A stretch of DNA of 43,731 nt from Bacteroidota bacterium (GTDB lineage: Bacteria; Bacteroidota; Bacteroidia; Chitinophagales; Chitinophagaceae), in contig JAFDXF010000048.1 of assembly GCA_018268055.1 (NCBI GenBank), positions 1 to 43,731 on the forward strand. Direction: 5' to 3'. Shown one piece after another: positions 1 through 7,738 of the stretch (the first letter of the stretch is position 1; every line of letters begins with the position of its first letter). Position numbers and translations under genes: made by a program. Below the pieces are notes generated by a model. That model was not told the origin of the DNA and searched no databases. It saw nothing but the letters and a program-made list of their open reading frames with translations.

Positions 1-170
1 CATTAAGACATTAAGAAACATTAAGAGATAAAAACACATATAAGCCATTAAGACATTAAGAAACATTAAGAGATAAAAAACATATAAAAACCATTAAGAC
101 ATTAAGAAACATTAAGAGATAAAAAACATATAAAAACCATTAAGACATTAAGAAACATTAAGAGATAAAC
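1..170. repeat. nested tandem repeat, ~46-bp unit, ~3.7 copies
   Basis: Units start at 1, 46, 92 and 138, with lengths 45, 46 and 46 and a partial last copy. Each unit contains three CATTAAG heptamers separated by short A-rich linkers, followed by agataaa and an AT-rich spacer. Units 2 and 3 are almost identical, which suggests recent expansion. An inverted copy of the heptamer (CTTAATGG, 187-194) lies between the array and the dnaX stop and could pair with CCATTAAG of the last unit. The array is downstream of dnaX and runs off the window edge, so its full extent is unknown. It lacks the unique spacers of a CRISPR. Confidence 0.9.
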
Positions 171-204
171 TTAATTCCCTTAACTTCTTAATGGTTCAAA
201 AACA

Positions 205-2007
205 TTAATAATCCAAATCAAGCTTTAAACGACTTTTCAATTCCTTAACCATTGGATATATCTCAGCAATTTTTAAAAATTGTTCTTTTGAGCTAAGTAC
301 AATTTCGGCTTTGGGTTTCACATCCACGTTTTCTGAAACCGAAATTAAAAACTGAAGTTGTTTATTCGCTAATTTTTTCTGCAAGTAGTCAAACAAATTA
401 TTTCTATTATGCTCTATAAATTGTTTTTCAATATTATCGCCTGTAATAACCTCGAATGAATTGCTGTCTTTAATATTCAGTTGCGCTTCTTCAAAACTAT
501 GGGCTGCCGGATTTTTTGCAGCTTTTAATTGTCCTGCATATTCATTCCATGCTTTTTGCAATTCATCTATAACTAAAGGGCGATCTGTTTTTGAGTTTCC
601 ATCGTTATCTTTTGAACTATACTGCTTTCTGATACTATCTAATGAAGAAAGTTTGCCTGAAATTTTTTTTGAATCTGAAATAGCTCCTTGGTTATATTCT
701 GTAGGCGATTCTTCTGATAATGTTTTTACAGTTTTAGGTGTTTCAATAATCAATTTTGCCTCCGGCAATTTTGATAAGGGCTTTTCAGCGGCTATATTTT
801 TTGGTGTTTCTAAGTGAGGTGTAAATTTTTTTATCCCAACCGTTCTGAAAGCAACAGGTGCATCACTCAGTTTCTTTTTACTCAATCCTCCTCCGTCCGT
901 TGAAAGCTCAATTGCTTGCTTCAAGTAGCAAAGTTTGATGAGTGCTAATTCAACATGTAATCTTTTATTTCGTGCGCCTTTATAATTTATCTCAGCATCA
1001 TTTAATATATTCAACGAACTAACCAATAATGAGGAAGACACCTCTTTTGCGGCAGCAATATATTTATCTCTGAAGTTTTCAACTACTTCTAATAGAATAG
1101 CCGCCTTCTGATCTTTGCACACCAATAAATTGCGAATAAATTCCGAAAAGCCATTTAACACCACATCGCCTTCAAAGCCCTTCTTATTTATTTCATCATA
1201 CAACAACATTGCTGCGGATAAATTTTGCGACTGCATACATTCTAATAGTTTGAAATAAAATTCAGCGTCTAAAATATTCAGATGTTCTAATGTGTTTTTA
1301 AAATCCAATTCACCATTTGTAAAGCTGACAATTTTATCCAAAATACTCAGCGCATCACGCATACAACCTTCACTCTTTTGAGCAATGACATGTAATGCTG
1401 CCTTGTCTGCCTTTATATCTTCCTTTTTGCATATTTCCTCTAAGTGTTGCACCGTGTCATCCGTAGTAATGCGTTTAAAATCAAAAATCTGACAGCGACT
1501 GAGGATTGTCGGAATAATTTTATGCTTCTCGGTTGTAGCCAAAATAAATACCGCATAAGATGGCGGCTCTTCCAATGTTTTTAAAAAGGCATTGAAGGCG
1601 GCGGACGTTAGCTGATGTACCTCATCTATTACATAAACTTTATAACGTCCTGTTTGTGGCACAAAGCGAACTTGATCTACCAGGTTTCGAATATCATCTA
1701 CTGAATTATTTGAAGCAGCATCCAATTCAAAATAATTCATGGAAGTACCTTCATTAAAGGATTTACAACTTTGGCATTTATCGCAAGCTTCGCCTTCTTT
1801 GGTAGGTTTTTCGCAATTAATCGTTTTCGCCAATATTCTGGCGCAGGTTGTTTTGCCTACACCTCTTGGACCGCAAAACAAAAATGCGTGTGCCAATTGC
1901 TGATGTTTGATTGCATTTTTTAAAGTAGTGGTAATGTGGCTTTGTCCTACAACAGTATTAAATGTTTGAGGCCTGTATTTTCTTGCTGATACTATAAATT
2001 TTTCCAT
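205..2007 (-). CDS. dnaX: DNA polymerase III subunits gamma and tau
   Basis: This is the clamp-loader ATPase of the replicative polymerase; it opens the sliding clamp and ties the holoenzyme together. The 600-residue protein has the family start (SARKYRPQTF), a Walker A loop GPRGVGKT at 46-53, four zinc-knuckle cysteines at 65, 75, 78 and 81, the Walker B/DExH box DEVH at 128-131, and sensor 1 around SRC 170-172. The region after about residue 370 is low in complexity and poorly conserved, as expected for the tau linker, and ends in a short alpha/beta tail. The ATG at 2007 matches the family N-terminus. A TAGATTTG -7 box lies 37 nt upstream. I see no frameshift-type slippery site that clearly makes a separate gamma form. 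Confidence 0.97.
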   Translation of the reverse strand: MEKFIVSARKYRPQTFNTVVGQSHITTTLKNAIKHQQLAHAFLFCGPRGVGKTTCARILAKTINCEKPTKEGEACDKCQSCKSFNEGTSMNYFELDAASNNSVDDIRNLVDQVRFVPQTGRYKVYVIDEVHQLTSAAFNAFLKTLEEPPSYAVFILATTEKHKIIPTILSRCQIFDFKRITTDDTVQHLEEICKKEDIKADKAALHVIAQKSEGCMRDALSILDKIVSFTNGELDFKNTLEHLNILDAEFYFKLLECMQSQNLSAAMLLYDEINKKGFEGDVVLNGFSEFIRNLLVCKDQKAAILLEVVENFRDKYIAAAKEVSSSLLVSSLNILNDAEINYKGARNKRLHVELALIKLCYLKQAIELSTDGGGLSKKKLSDAPVAFRTVGIKKFTPHLETPKNIAAEKPLSKLPEAKLIIETPKTVKTLSEESPTEYNQGAISDSKKISGKLSSLDSIRKQYSSKDNDGNSKTDRPLVIDELQKAWNEYAGQLKAAKNPAAHSFEEAQLNIKDSNSFEVITGDNIEKQFIEHNRNNLFDYLQKKLANKQLQFLISVSENVDVKPKAEIVLSSKEQFLKIAEIYPMVKELKSRLKLDLDY

Positions 2008-2044
2008 AATCCACTTTTCTTTTAAAACGATAAAACTATTTAAG

Positions 2045-2052
2045 CAAATCTA
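2045..2052 (-). promoter_or_regulatory. dnaX -7 box TAGATTTG
   Basis: Exact match to the Bacteroidota TAnnTTTG element, 37 nt before the dnaX ATG. The sequence upstream has no obvious -33 TTG at the ideal distance. Confidence 0.5.
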
Positions 2053-2076
2053 AACGCTAAATATTGAATTGAAAAA

Positions 2077-3276
2077 TCAACTAAATATTGGGTGTGGTTT
2101 GAATTCTTTTGTTCGGTCGAACAAATAACGATATGTAATTAATCGTCTGCTACGGTATGTACCTAAAGATTCGGCTACATTAATCATTTTAGGATTAAAC
2201 TCACCAATCCATTGCATTTCATAATCTTCATAGCGTACATTCCCTACTTCCCAACGTCCATTAAATTTTTGTAGCCCTTGTATCACTTTAGCCCCTTCTA
2301 TTATCATATAACTATCCACTCCTTTTCCCTGCCATTCAGGTACTACGCCAAAAACTAATCCAGTAAATTTCTTGTTCTTTTTGGTGCTTTTAATCCAAAG
2401 AAATTTTAGTTTTTGCCAAAGCCCGAATTTTCCATCCAGATATTTAAACCATTGATTCAAATCCGGAAGGTTGGCCCAAAGAGCTACCGGTTCTCCTTTA
2501 TAATATACTACCCAATTTACTTTTTCATCCATCACCGGCTTCATCATTTGAAACATTTTCAACGCTACCTTCTCATCTAATTGTTTCATTCCCTCATGAC
2601 TTGCCCATGCTTTGTTATAAACAGTTGTAAAATCTTTTACAAATTTTTTTAACTCACTTTTTCGCATATAAGCTGCACTGAAATCAGGATTTGCCGCTAT
2701 TTCATCATGCCGATCAAAGAATTTTTGTATTACACGTTCTTTTACTTTCAATGCAAAGCAAATCTGATTGAAAAAATTTTTGAACCCATAGTTTTCAAAT
2801 AAATCTTGGTAGTAAGATGGATTAAAATTCATTCCATACATCGGTTGAATTTCATTTCCTTCTACGACTAATCCCCACCATCGGTCTCGCTCTCCAAAAT
2901 TGATAGGCCCATCCATGGCTTGCATACCTCGCTGCATCAACCAGTGCTTGGCCACATCAAATAGCATATCGGCAGCTTCCTGATTATCGATACAATCAAA
3001 AAAACCAATACCACCTACAGGCACATCATCACCTTTGGTTTTATACTTTTTATTTACAAATGCTGCAATACGACCAATCAGGCTCCCGCTATCATCTTTC
3101 AAAATCCAGCGTTCTGTTTCACCAAAACGGAAAGTTTTATTTTTTTTAGTATCAAAAACAGAATTTATATCCTTATCTAAAGGGCGGATATAAGCAGGAT
3201 TATCTTTGTTCAATACAACATTTACACGAATGAATTCTTTTGCCAAATCCGAGGTGGTAACACTTACTAACTGCAT
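2077..3276 (-). CDS. GNAT-fold N-acetyltransferase-like protein
   Basis: The 399-residue protein resembles the large GNAT-fold conserved proteins of Bacteroidota; substrate unknown. Features consistent with this are a strand pair ending IGRIAAFVNKK near residue 80, GGIGFFDCID shortly after, the conserved-looking block DGPINFGERDRWWGL in the first half, and a second GNAT-like half with LVFGVVPEWQGKGVDS, resembling the acetyl-CoA loop. I place the start at the ATG at 3276 (MQLVSVTTSD) rather than 3324, because a TATTTTTG box ends 4 nt upstream of it and the first 16 residues of the longer form look like non-coding translation. It is divergent from glyS, with about 108 bp between starts. The family assignment is moderately sure; the reaction is unknown. 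Confidence 0.8.
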   Translation of the reverse strand: MQLVSVTTSDLAKEFIRVNVVLNKDNPAYIRPLDKDINSVFDTKKNKTFRFGETERWILKDDSGSLIGRIAAFVNKKYKTKGDDVPVGGIGFFDCIDNQEAADMLFDVAKHWLMQRGMQAMDGPINFGERDRWWGLVVEGNEIQPMYGMNFNPSYYQDLFENYGFKNFFNQICFALKVKERVIQKFFDRHDEIAANPDFSAAYMRKSELKKFVKDFTTVYNKAWASHEGMKQLDEKVALKMFQMMKPVMDEKVNWVVYYKGEPVALWANLPDLNQWFKYLDGKFGLWQKLKFLWIKSTKKNKKFTGLVFGVVPEWQGKGVDSYMIIEGAKVIQGLQKFNGRWEVGNVRYEDYEMQWIGEFNPKMINVAESLGTYRSRRLITYRYLFDRTKEFKPHPIFS

Positions 3277-3280
3277 CTCA

Positions 3281-3288
3281 CAAAAATA
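3281..3288 (-). promoter_or_regulatory. -7 box TATTTTTG, 4 nt before the start codon
   Basis: Exact TAnnTTTG match on the minus strand. If transcription starts 4-5 nt past the box, the mRNA of the GNAT-like gene begins at or next to its ATG (3276). Confidence 0.5.
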
Positions 3289-3369
3289 CGAAATTGAACG
3301 GTGGTTTTTTATCTGAAACAACAAACAATAATCCTATTATTTCCTCTCTGAAAAATGGGCATTTGGGCT

Positions 3370-3377
3370 TACTTTTG
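3370..3377 (+). promoter_or_regulatory. glyS -7 box TACTTTTG
   Basis: Exact TAnnTTTG match ending 7 nt before the glyS ATG at 3385. Its position argues against the longer ORF start at 3355, which lies upstream of the box. Confidence 0.55.
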
Positions 3378-3384
3378 CGCCACT

Positions 3385-4875
3385 ATGGCAAATGAATCTA
3401 ATAAACCGGTTTCGGTAGCGAATACTTTTCAGAATATTATTTCGCATTGCAAAGAATATGGTTTTATTTTTCCCAGCAGCGAAATTTATGATGGTCTTCA
3501 GGCTGTTTACGACTATGGCCAAATGGGTAGTGAGTTAAAGAAAAACATCAAAGACTATTGGTGGAAAAGTATGACTCAATTACACGATAACATTGTTGGA
3601 ATTGATGCAGCTATTTTTATGCACCCCACTACATGGAAAGCAAGCGGACACGTGGACAATTTCAACGATCCAATGATTGATAATAAGGATAGCAAAAAAA
3701 GATATCGCGTAGATCATTTGATTGAAGCACATGCAGAAGGACTGAACGTTAGCGGTAAAATACAAGAAGCTGAAAAGCTATTGAGTGAAATGGATACTTT
3801 ATTAGCCAAAGATGATTTTGCCGGATTGAAAAAACTAATCGAGGACAACAAAATCAAATGTTCGATAAGTGAAACTTGCAACTGGACTGATATTCGTCAG
3901 TTTAACCTTATGTTTTCTACCGAGTTTGGTTCTACCGTTTCATCAGATGGCGAAGACAATAAAATATATCTAAGGCCGGAAACAGCACAAGGAATTTTTG
4001 TCAACTTTTTGAATGTGCAAAAGTCCGGTAGAATGAAAATCCCTTTTGGCATTGCACAAATTGGCAAAGCGTTTCGCAATGAAATTGTTGCCCGACAGTT
4101 CATCTTTCGTATGCGTGAGTTTGAACAAATGGAAATGCAGTTTTTCATTCGCCCCGGCACACAAAAAGAATGGTATGAATTCTGGAAAGCAGAACGTTTG
4201 AAATGGCATCAGAATTTAGGTATTCCTACAGAAAAATATCGCTTTCATGATCATATAAAATTAGCCCACTACGCCGATGCAGCATGTGATATTGAATTTA
4301 ATTTCCCGATAGGATTTAAAGAATTGGAAGGTATTCACTCCAGAACAGATTTTGATTTAAAAAACCATCAAGAGTTCAGCAAGAAAAAACAGCAGTACTT
4401 TGATAACGACGTTGATCCTGCAACCGGAAAGCCTTATGGCAATTACATTCCGTATGTAATTGAAACTTCTATCGGTTTGGATAGAATGTTCCTTGCCGTA
4501 ATCAGTCATGCTTATGAAGAGCAGGATCTAAGCGAAGGAGATAAAAAGGACAGCAGGGTTGTATTAAAACTTCCGGCAAAACTGGCGCCAATCAAATTAG
4601 CTGTACTTCCACTTACAAAAAAAGATGGTTTACCTGAAATAGCTGAAACAATCATGTCGAATTGCAGACCACACTTTAAATGTTTTTACGAAGAAAAAGA
4701 TTCTATCGGAAAACGTTATCGTAGAATGGATGCATTGGGTACGCCCTTCTGCGTAACAGTAGATCATCAAACAAAAGAGGATGATACTGTAACCATTCGC
4801 CATCGTGATTCAATGCAACAGGAAAGAGTAGCCATCGGTGATTTACTGAATATTGTAACTAAAGCTTTGGAATAA
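3385..4875 (+). CDS. glyS: glycine--tRNA ligase (alpha2 type)
   Basis: Class II aminoacyl-tRNA synthetase that charges tRNA-Gly. At 496 residues it is the single-chain homodimeric form rather than the alpha2beta2 type. Visible are the class II core with RPETAQGIFVNF, motif 2 (FRNEI followed by FRMREFEQMEMQFF) and motif 3 (ETSIGLDRMFL), then a C-terminal anticodon-binding domain beginning near KLAPIKLAVLPL. An insertion with short charged helices lies between the early core and ISETCNWTDIRQFN. The start is the ATG at 3385 (MANESNK), just downstream of a -7 box; the ten extra residues of the longer ORF overlap the promoter. It converges on the YcxB-like gene with 5 bp between stop codons and no hairpin terminator visible. 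Confidence 0.97.
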   Translation: MANESNKPVSVANTFQNIISHCKEYGFIFPSSEIYDGLQAVYDYGQMGSELKKNIKDYWWKSMTQLHDNIVGIDAAIFMHPTTWKASGHVDNFNDPMIDNKDSKKRYRVDHLIEAHAEGLNVSGKIQEAEKLLSEMDTLLAKDDFAGLKKLIEDNKIKCSISETCNWTDIRQFNLMFSTEFGSTVSSDGEDNKIYLRPETAQGIFVNFLNVQKSGRMKIPFGIAQIGKAFRNEIVARQFIFRMREFEQMEMQFFIRPGTQKEWYEFWKAERLKWHQNLGIPTEKYRFHDHIKLAHYADAACDIEFNFPIGFKELEGIHSRTDFDLKNHQEFSKKKQQYFDNDVDPATGKPYGNYIPYVIETSIGLDRMFLAVISHAYEEQDLSEGDKKDSRVVLKLPAKLAPIKLAVLPLTKKDGLPEIAETIMSNCRPHFKCFYEEKDSIGKRYRRMDALGTPFCVTVDHQTKEDDTVTIRHRDSMQQERVAIGDLLNIVTKALE

Positions 4876-4880
4876 GCATA

Positions 4881-5360
4881 TCAACTTTTCTTTACATGGT
4901 CACGAATCAAGGTTCTCAATTCGTGTACTTCGTCTTGATCTTTGCAGCCGCTTTTTGGAACTAAAATAAATGAGCGACTGTCAAAATAAAAGTGAAAGAA
5001 ATGCGGACTTTCTGTAAAACTTTGCAAAGCAGCCCATGGCCATTTTTTTGCACTCTTATCATGCCTAAGTGTAAAGCCTTCATTGTCAAAATCCATATCG
5101 AACTCGTGTTGAAATGTTGTAGTACGTTTATATACAAGTCCGGGCAACACAAACCAAAAACTGATCATTAAGACAATCCACAAGGCCGTGCCGAGAAAAA
5201 AAGGTTCAGGTCTTATTATTTTCAGCATATAAAGTGTAATGGCCAAAAGCGCAAATACATTAACTAGAATAATCATAAGGCGTATTTCCTTTCTGGTTAA
5301 AAAGTGATACCTGAGTGCCTGTATTACTTTAGGCTTTTCGAATTGAATATGAATGGTCAT
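4881..5360 (-). CDS. YcxB-like membrane protein
   Basis: The 159-residue protein has an N-terminal cytoplasmic stretch, two hydrophobic segments at about 28-47 and 53-75, and a C-terminal soluble domain with the pattern FDNEGFTLRHDKSAKKWPWAAL followed by FHFYFDSRSFILVPKSG. That pattern matches the YcxB-like C-terminal domain, a small beta-rich module that resembles a bacterial PH domain; its function is unknown. It sits 10 bp downstream of the lipoprotein gene at 5371-5994, probably in one transcript, and converges with glyS. Confidence 0.75.
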   Translation of the reverse strand: MTIHIQFEKPKVIQALRYHFLTRKEIRLMIILVNVFALLAITLYMLKIIRPEPFFLGTALWIVLMISFWFVLPGLVYKRTTTFQHEFDMDFDNEGFTLRHDKSAKKWPWAALQSFTESPHFFHFYFDSRSFILVPKSGCKDQDEVHELRTLIRDHVKKS

Positions 5361-5370
5361 AGTTTTAAAA

Positions 5371-5994
5371 TTATTTCACCTCCCAAGTTTTTGCAATCTT
5401 CCAATAACCATCTTCTTTTTTCATCAAGAGTGTCATCAGATTATTTATTTTTTGCGCTCCCTTTTCGTCAACTTCTTCCTTTACCGTAACGGTCATCTCA
5501 TCACCATTACGTTTTAAATCCCACGACAATGGTTTTTGTATTTGCAGAGCAATATAACTTGGCTTTTGAGGGCTATTGGTGTACCAATCAAAATCAAAAC
5601 CGCGGGCAATATCCAATGTCGGGTTTTTCTTAAATCCTGAATCTATACTTTGCAATAAAATTTTTTGATTTTCTAAAAACGCTTTGCCTAACTGCGGCAC
5701 TGAATCACGAAGAAGCGACTGATATTTTTCTACTGCATCCCAATTAATTTTAAAAGGAGGCTTTCCCAAGCTATTGCTTGCAGTATAAAGAGGGTAAGTT
5801 TTTAATCGGTTATCATTATGCTCATACCAATTATAAAAATCCGTAATTACCTTTCTGATGTTTACAGAATCTCCTGCAGGTGTCGTAGCTGCTTCTCTCT
5901 CTTTTGCAATGCGAGCAGCTTGTTCATTTTCACTTTCCTCGCCACACGATGCAAATAAGAACCCTGCCATTAATAAAATTAAAACTTGTTTCAT
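5371..5994 (-). CDS. predicted lipoprotein of unknown function
   Basis: The 207-residue protein has a short lipoprotein signal with lipobox FASC (Cys17), followed by an acidic linker. The rest is a single soluble domain starting near IRKVITDFYNWYEHND and ending MKKEDGYWKIAKTWEVK. The helix-then-sheet arrangement and the ending resemble NTF2-like or DUF3828-type domains, but I cannot confirm this. It is likely anchored in a membrane facing the periplasm. It lies upstream of the YcxB-like gene on the same strand with a 10-bp gap. Confidence 0.75.
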   Translation of the reverse strand: MKQVLILLMAGFLFASCGEESENEQAARIAKEREAATTPAGDSVNIRKVITDFYNWYEHNDNRLKTYPLYTASNSLGKPPFKINWDAVEKYQSLLRDSVPQLGKAFLENQKILLQSIDSGFKKNPTLDIARGFDFDWYTNSPQKPSYIALQIQKPLSWDLKRNGDEMTVTVKEEVDEKGAQKINNLMTLLMKKEDGYWKIAKTWEVK

Positions 5995-6049
5995 ACTTCA
6001 GTTATTATGCTATTTTTTAAAGTCCGCAATGTAATACAGAAAACGTTAT

Positions 6050-6085
6050 GAAATAAAAATGCCGCCTCAATAATGAAGCGGCATT
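6050..6085 (-). terminator. rho-independent terminator of the collagen-like gene
   Basis: The stem AATGCCGC/GCGGCATT (6058-6065 with 6078-6085) continues, after one mismatch, with TCA/TGA around an ATAA loop. Read on the minus strand it is followed by TTTTTATTT. It lies 20 bp past the stop of the gene at 6105-6806. Confidence 0.85.
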
Positions 6086-6104
6086 GTGTTATAAGTTTAT
6101 ATTT

Positions 6105-6806
6105 TTATGGTTGAATGCCCAATAAAGAACAAATTTGAGAATAAGGCATTGCTTTTAACTGACTCTCTGTATAAGAAACTCCATTAATATCGCAAACTTT
6201 CTCAAATGTTCCACCTGCACTACGGCCTGCAACACCGCCTGGAATTAACACATATCTGAACTGTGTGCTATTCCCAATACCAGTAAAGCCTACGGGAGAT
6301 GATGAACTACTATTATTCGGCATATAGAAATAATAAGCAATTCTACCTAAAGCCGGACGATAACCTGTTTCTACATAAATAGTGCTAGCAACAGGTAAAG
6401 ACCATGGCATTGCAAGTGGTAAGTTATTTGAATAAGCTCCTCTTACATAAGCCAAAATAACACCCTGATCTAAAACAGGTTGACTTAAGCCTGGGCATGC
6501 TACACTAAATGTTCTTGCATGCATATTGTTTAATGATAACATAACAGTATCTGCCCATCCTCCTGATGGCTCACTCACCCAAGAACCATAAATTACATTG
6601 GCAGTTCCTGCAGGGCCGGTTGGGCCGGTTGGACCTGTAGGACCGGTCGGGCCTGTAGGACCGGTTGGGCCTACTGCACCATTTGCACCGGTAGGGCCTT
6701 GTGCACCTGTAGCGCCTGCTGGGCCTTCAGGGCCTTCTTTGGTACAACTTACTGCTAAAAATGTTATAGCTACTGCTAATAGGGATAGAAGTTTGAACTT
6801 TCTCAT
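6105..6806 (-). CDS. collagen-like repeat lipoprotein
   Basis: The 233-residue protein has a signal peptide with lipobox AVSC (Cys21), and then about 15 uninterrupted Gly-X-Y triplets from residue 25 to about 69, including six GPT triplets in a row. After the triple-helix segment comes a globular C-terminal domain of roughly 160 residues containing several aromatic and Ser-rich stretches (for example [11 protein letters not shown]), ending CSLLGIQP. Bacterial collagen-like proteins usually trimerise, so this could be a surface stalk carrying a C-terminal head. The DNA of the GPT run is an 18-bp-periodic repeat likely to vary in copy number between strains. The gene ends in its own terminator. 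Confidence 0.88.
   Translation of the reverse strand: MRKFKLLSLLAVAITFLAVSCTKEGPEGPAGATGAQGPTGANGAVGPTGPTGPTGPTGPTGPTGPAGTANVIYGSWVSEPSGGWADTVMLSLNNMHARTFSVACPGLSQPVLDQGVILAYVRGAYSNNLPLAMPWSLPVASTIYVETGYRPALGRIAYYFYMPNNSSSSSPVGFTGIGNSTQFRYVLIPGGVAGRSAGGTFEKVCDINGVSYTESQLKAMPYSQICSLLGIQP
6601..6730. repeat. short-period repeat encoding Gly-X-Y triplets
   Basis: 9-bp and 18-bp periods (on the plus strand variants of GGGCCGGTT, GGACCTGTA, GGACCGGTC) encode the GPT run of the collagen-like lipoprotein. This segment is clearly more GC-rich than its surroundings. Confidence 0.8.
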
Positions 6807-6952
6807 AGCGTTTTTAATTTGGCTGTGTAATTAGTTTTAAAAAATTAAAAGAGTTATCTACTCTTTTGAAATAATGCTTAAAGATAATGGAATTTTTATC
6901 ATTCCAAATTTTTTTTGGAAAAAATATCTGTTTATGAATTGCAGAAGCACAA

Positions 6953-6960
6953 TATATTTG
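6953..6960 (+). promoter_or_regulatory. -7 box TATATTTG upstream of the beta-barrel gene
   Basis: Exact TAnnTTTG match 22 nt before the ATG at 6983. A palindrome (TTCCAAA, T-run, TTTGGAA; 6902-6920) lies upstream in the same divergent intergenic region. Confidence 0.45.
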
Positions 6961-6982
6961 GCGACTAAAACACCTACTCTTT

Positions 6983-7735
6983 ATGTACACAAAAATCGGA
7001 TTCTTGATGGCTTTTGCAATCTTAGTATTTAATACTACCAGCGCACAATTTAAAAAAGGCGAAAAAATGGTGGGTGGCAGTGTTGGCAGCATGGTTTTTA
7101 ATAATGGCAGCGCCGATATAAATGTGGCGCAAATTGGCACCAACAAATCAAAAACAAGTGGATATAACATTAGTATCAATCCCACACTTGGCTGGTTTAT
7201 ATCCGATAATACGGCGGTAGGTGCTTCTGTAAATATTAATCCTTCAAGCAATAAAACCTCTTATGCCCAAAACGGCTCTACTTATCAAAGCGATAAAGTG
7301 ACCAATTTCAATGTTGGTTTAGGAGGCTTTGCACGGCACTATTTTAGTGCTACGAAGAGTTTACTTCCTTATGGTCAATTGGGTGTCAATTTTGGTGTAA
7401 GCAACCTGAAAACAGAAGGCTTTTTCTATGGCGGCAGCGGTCCTACAGCCTATAAATCCACTTATACCGGAAAATCAACAGGTGGTATGTATTTGAACAC
7501 CTCAGTTCAGGTAGGTGTTACAAAAATGCTTGCTGCACATACCGGCCTTGATTTCTATTTAGGCTATAATTATTCGTACAACAGCAACACCTTTAACAGA
7601 ACTAATCTAAGAGATGATGGCAATGATGGTACTATTGACTCCAGATCAGAAAATCAAACTACTACAAAATTTACCAATCATGGTTTTATGATAGGAGTAG
7701 GATTTCAGATATTTTTAGCGACTAAAACTAAATAG
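6983..7735 (+). CDS. outer-membrane beta-barrel protein
   Basis: The 250-residue protein has a signal peptide (MYTKIGFLMAF through TTSAQ, cleavage near residue 22). Its body of alternating hydrophobic/polar strands rich in Gly, Asn, Thr and Tyr includes GGSVGSMVF, NISINPTLGWFISDNTAVGASVNI and GLDFYLGYNYSY, and it ends with a strand FMIGVGFQIFLATKTK. This is the pattern of the small OmpA/OmpW-like barrels (porin-family, outer membrane beta-barrel domain). No ligand can be assigned. It converges on the TonB receptor with only 3 bp between the stop codons. Confidence 0.85.
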   Translation: MYTKIGFLMAFAILVFNTTSAQFKKGEKMVGGSVGSMVFNNGSADINVAQIGTNKSKTSGYNISINPTLGWFISDNTAVGASVNINPSSNKTSYAQNGSTYQSDKVTNFNVGLGGFARHYFSATKSLLPYGQLGVNFGVSNLKTEGFFYGGSGPTAYKSTYTGKSTGGMYLNTSVQVGVTKMLAAHTGLDFYLGYNYSYNSNTFNRTNLRDDGNDGTIDSRSENQTTTKFTNHGFMIGVGFQIFLATKTK

Positions 7736-7738
7736 ATT

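Noticed and set aside
1..170. CRISPR array
   Set aside because: The spacing between heptamers is near identical in all units, so there are no unique spacers. It is a simple tandem repeat.
461..817. 118-codon plus-strand ORF inside dnaX
   Set aside because: Antisense shadow of the tau linker region; no promoter, signal or domain.
6598..6834. Plus-strand ORF rich in PVGPVG
   Set aside because: It is the mirror translation of the Gly-X-Y repeat on the other strand; the minus-strand gene has a signal peptide, lipobox and terminator.
6814..7251. 145-codon minus-strand ORF
   Set aside because: It overlaps the beta-barrel gene antisense and the divergent promoter region; the beta-barrel protein has clear signal peptide and strand pattern.
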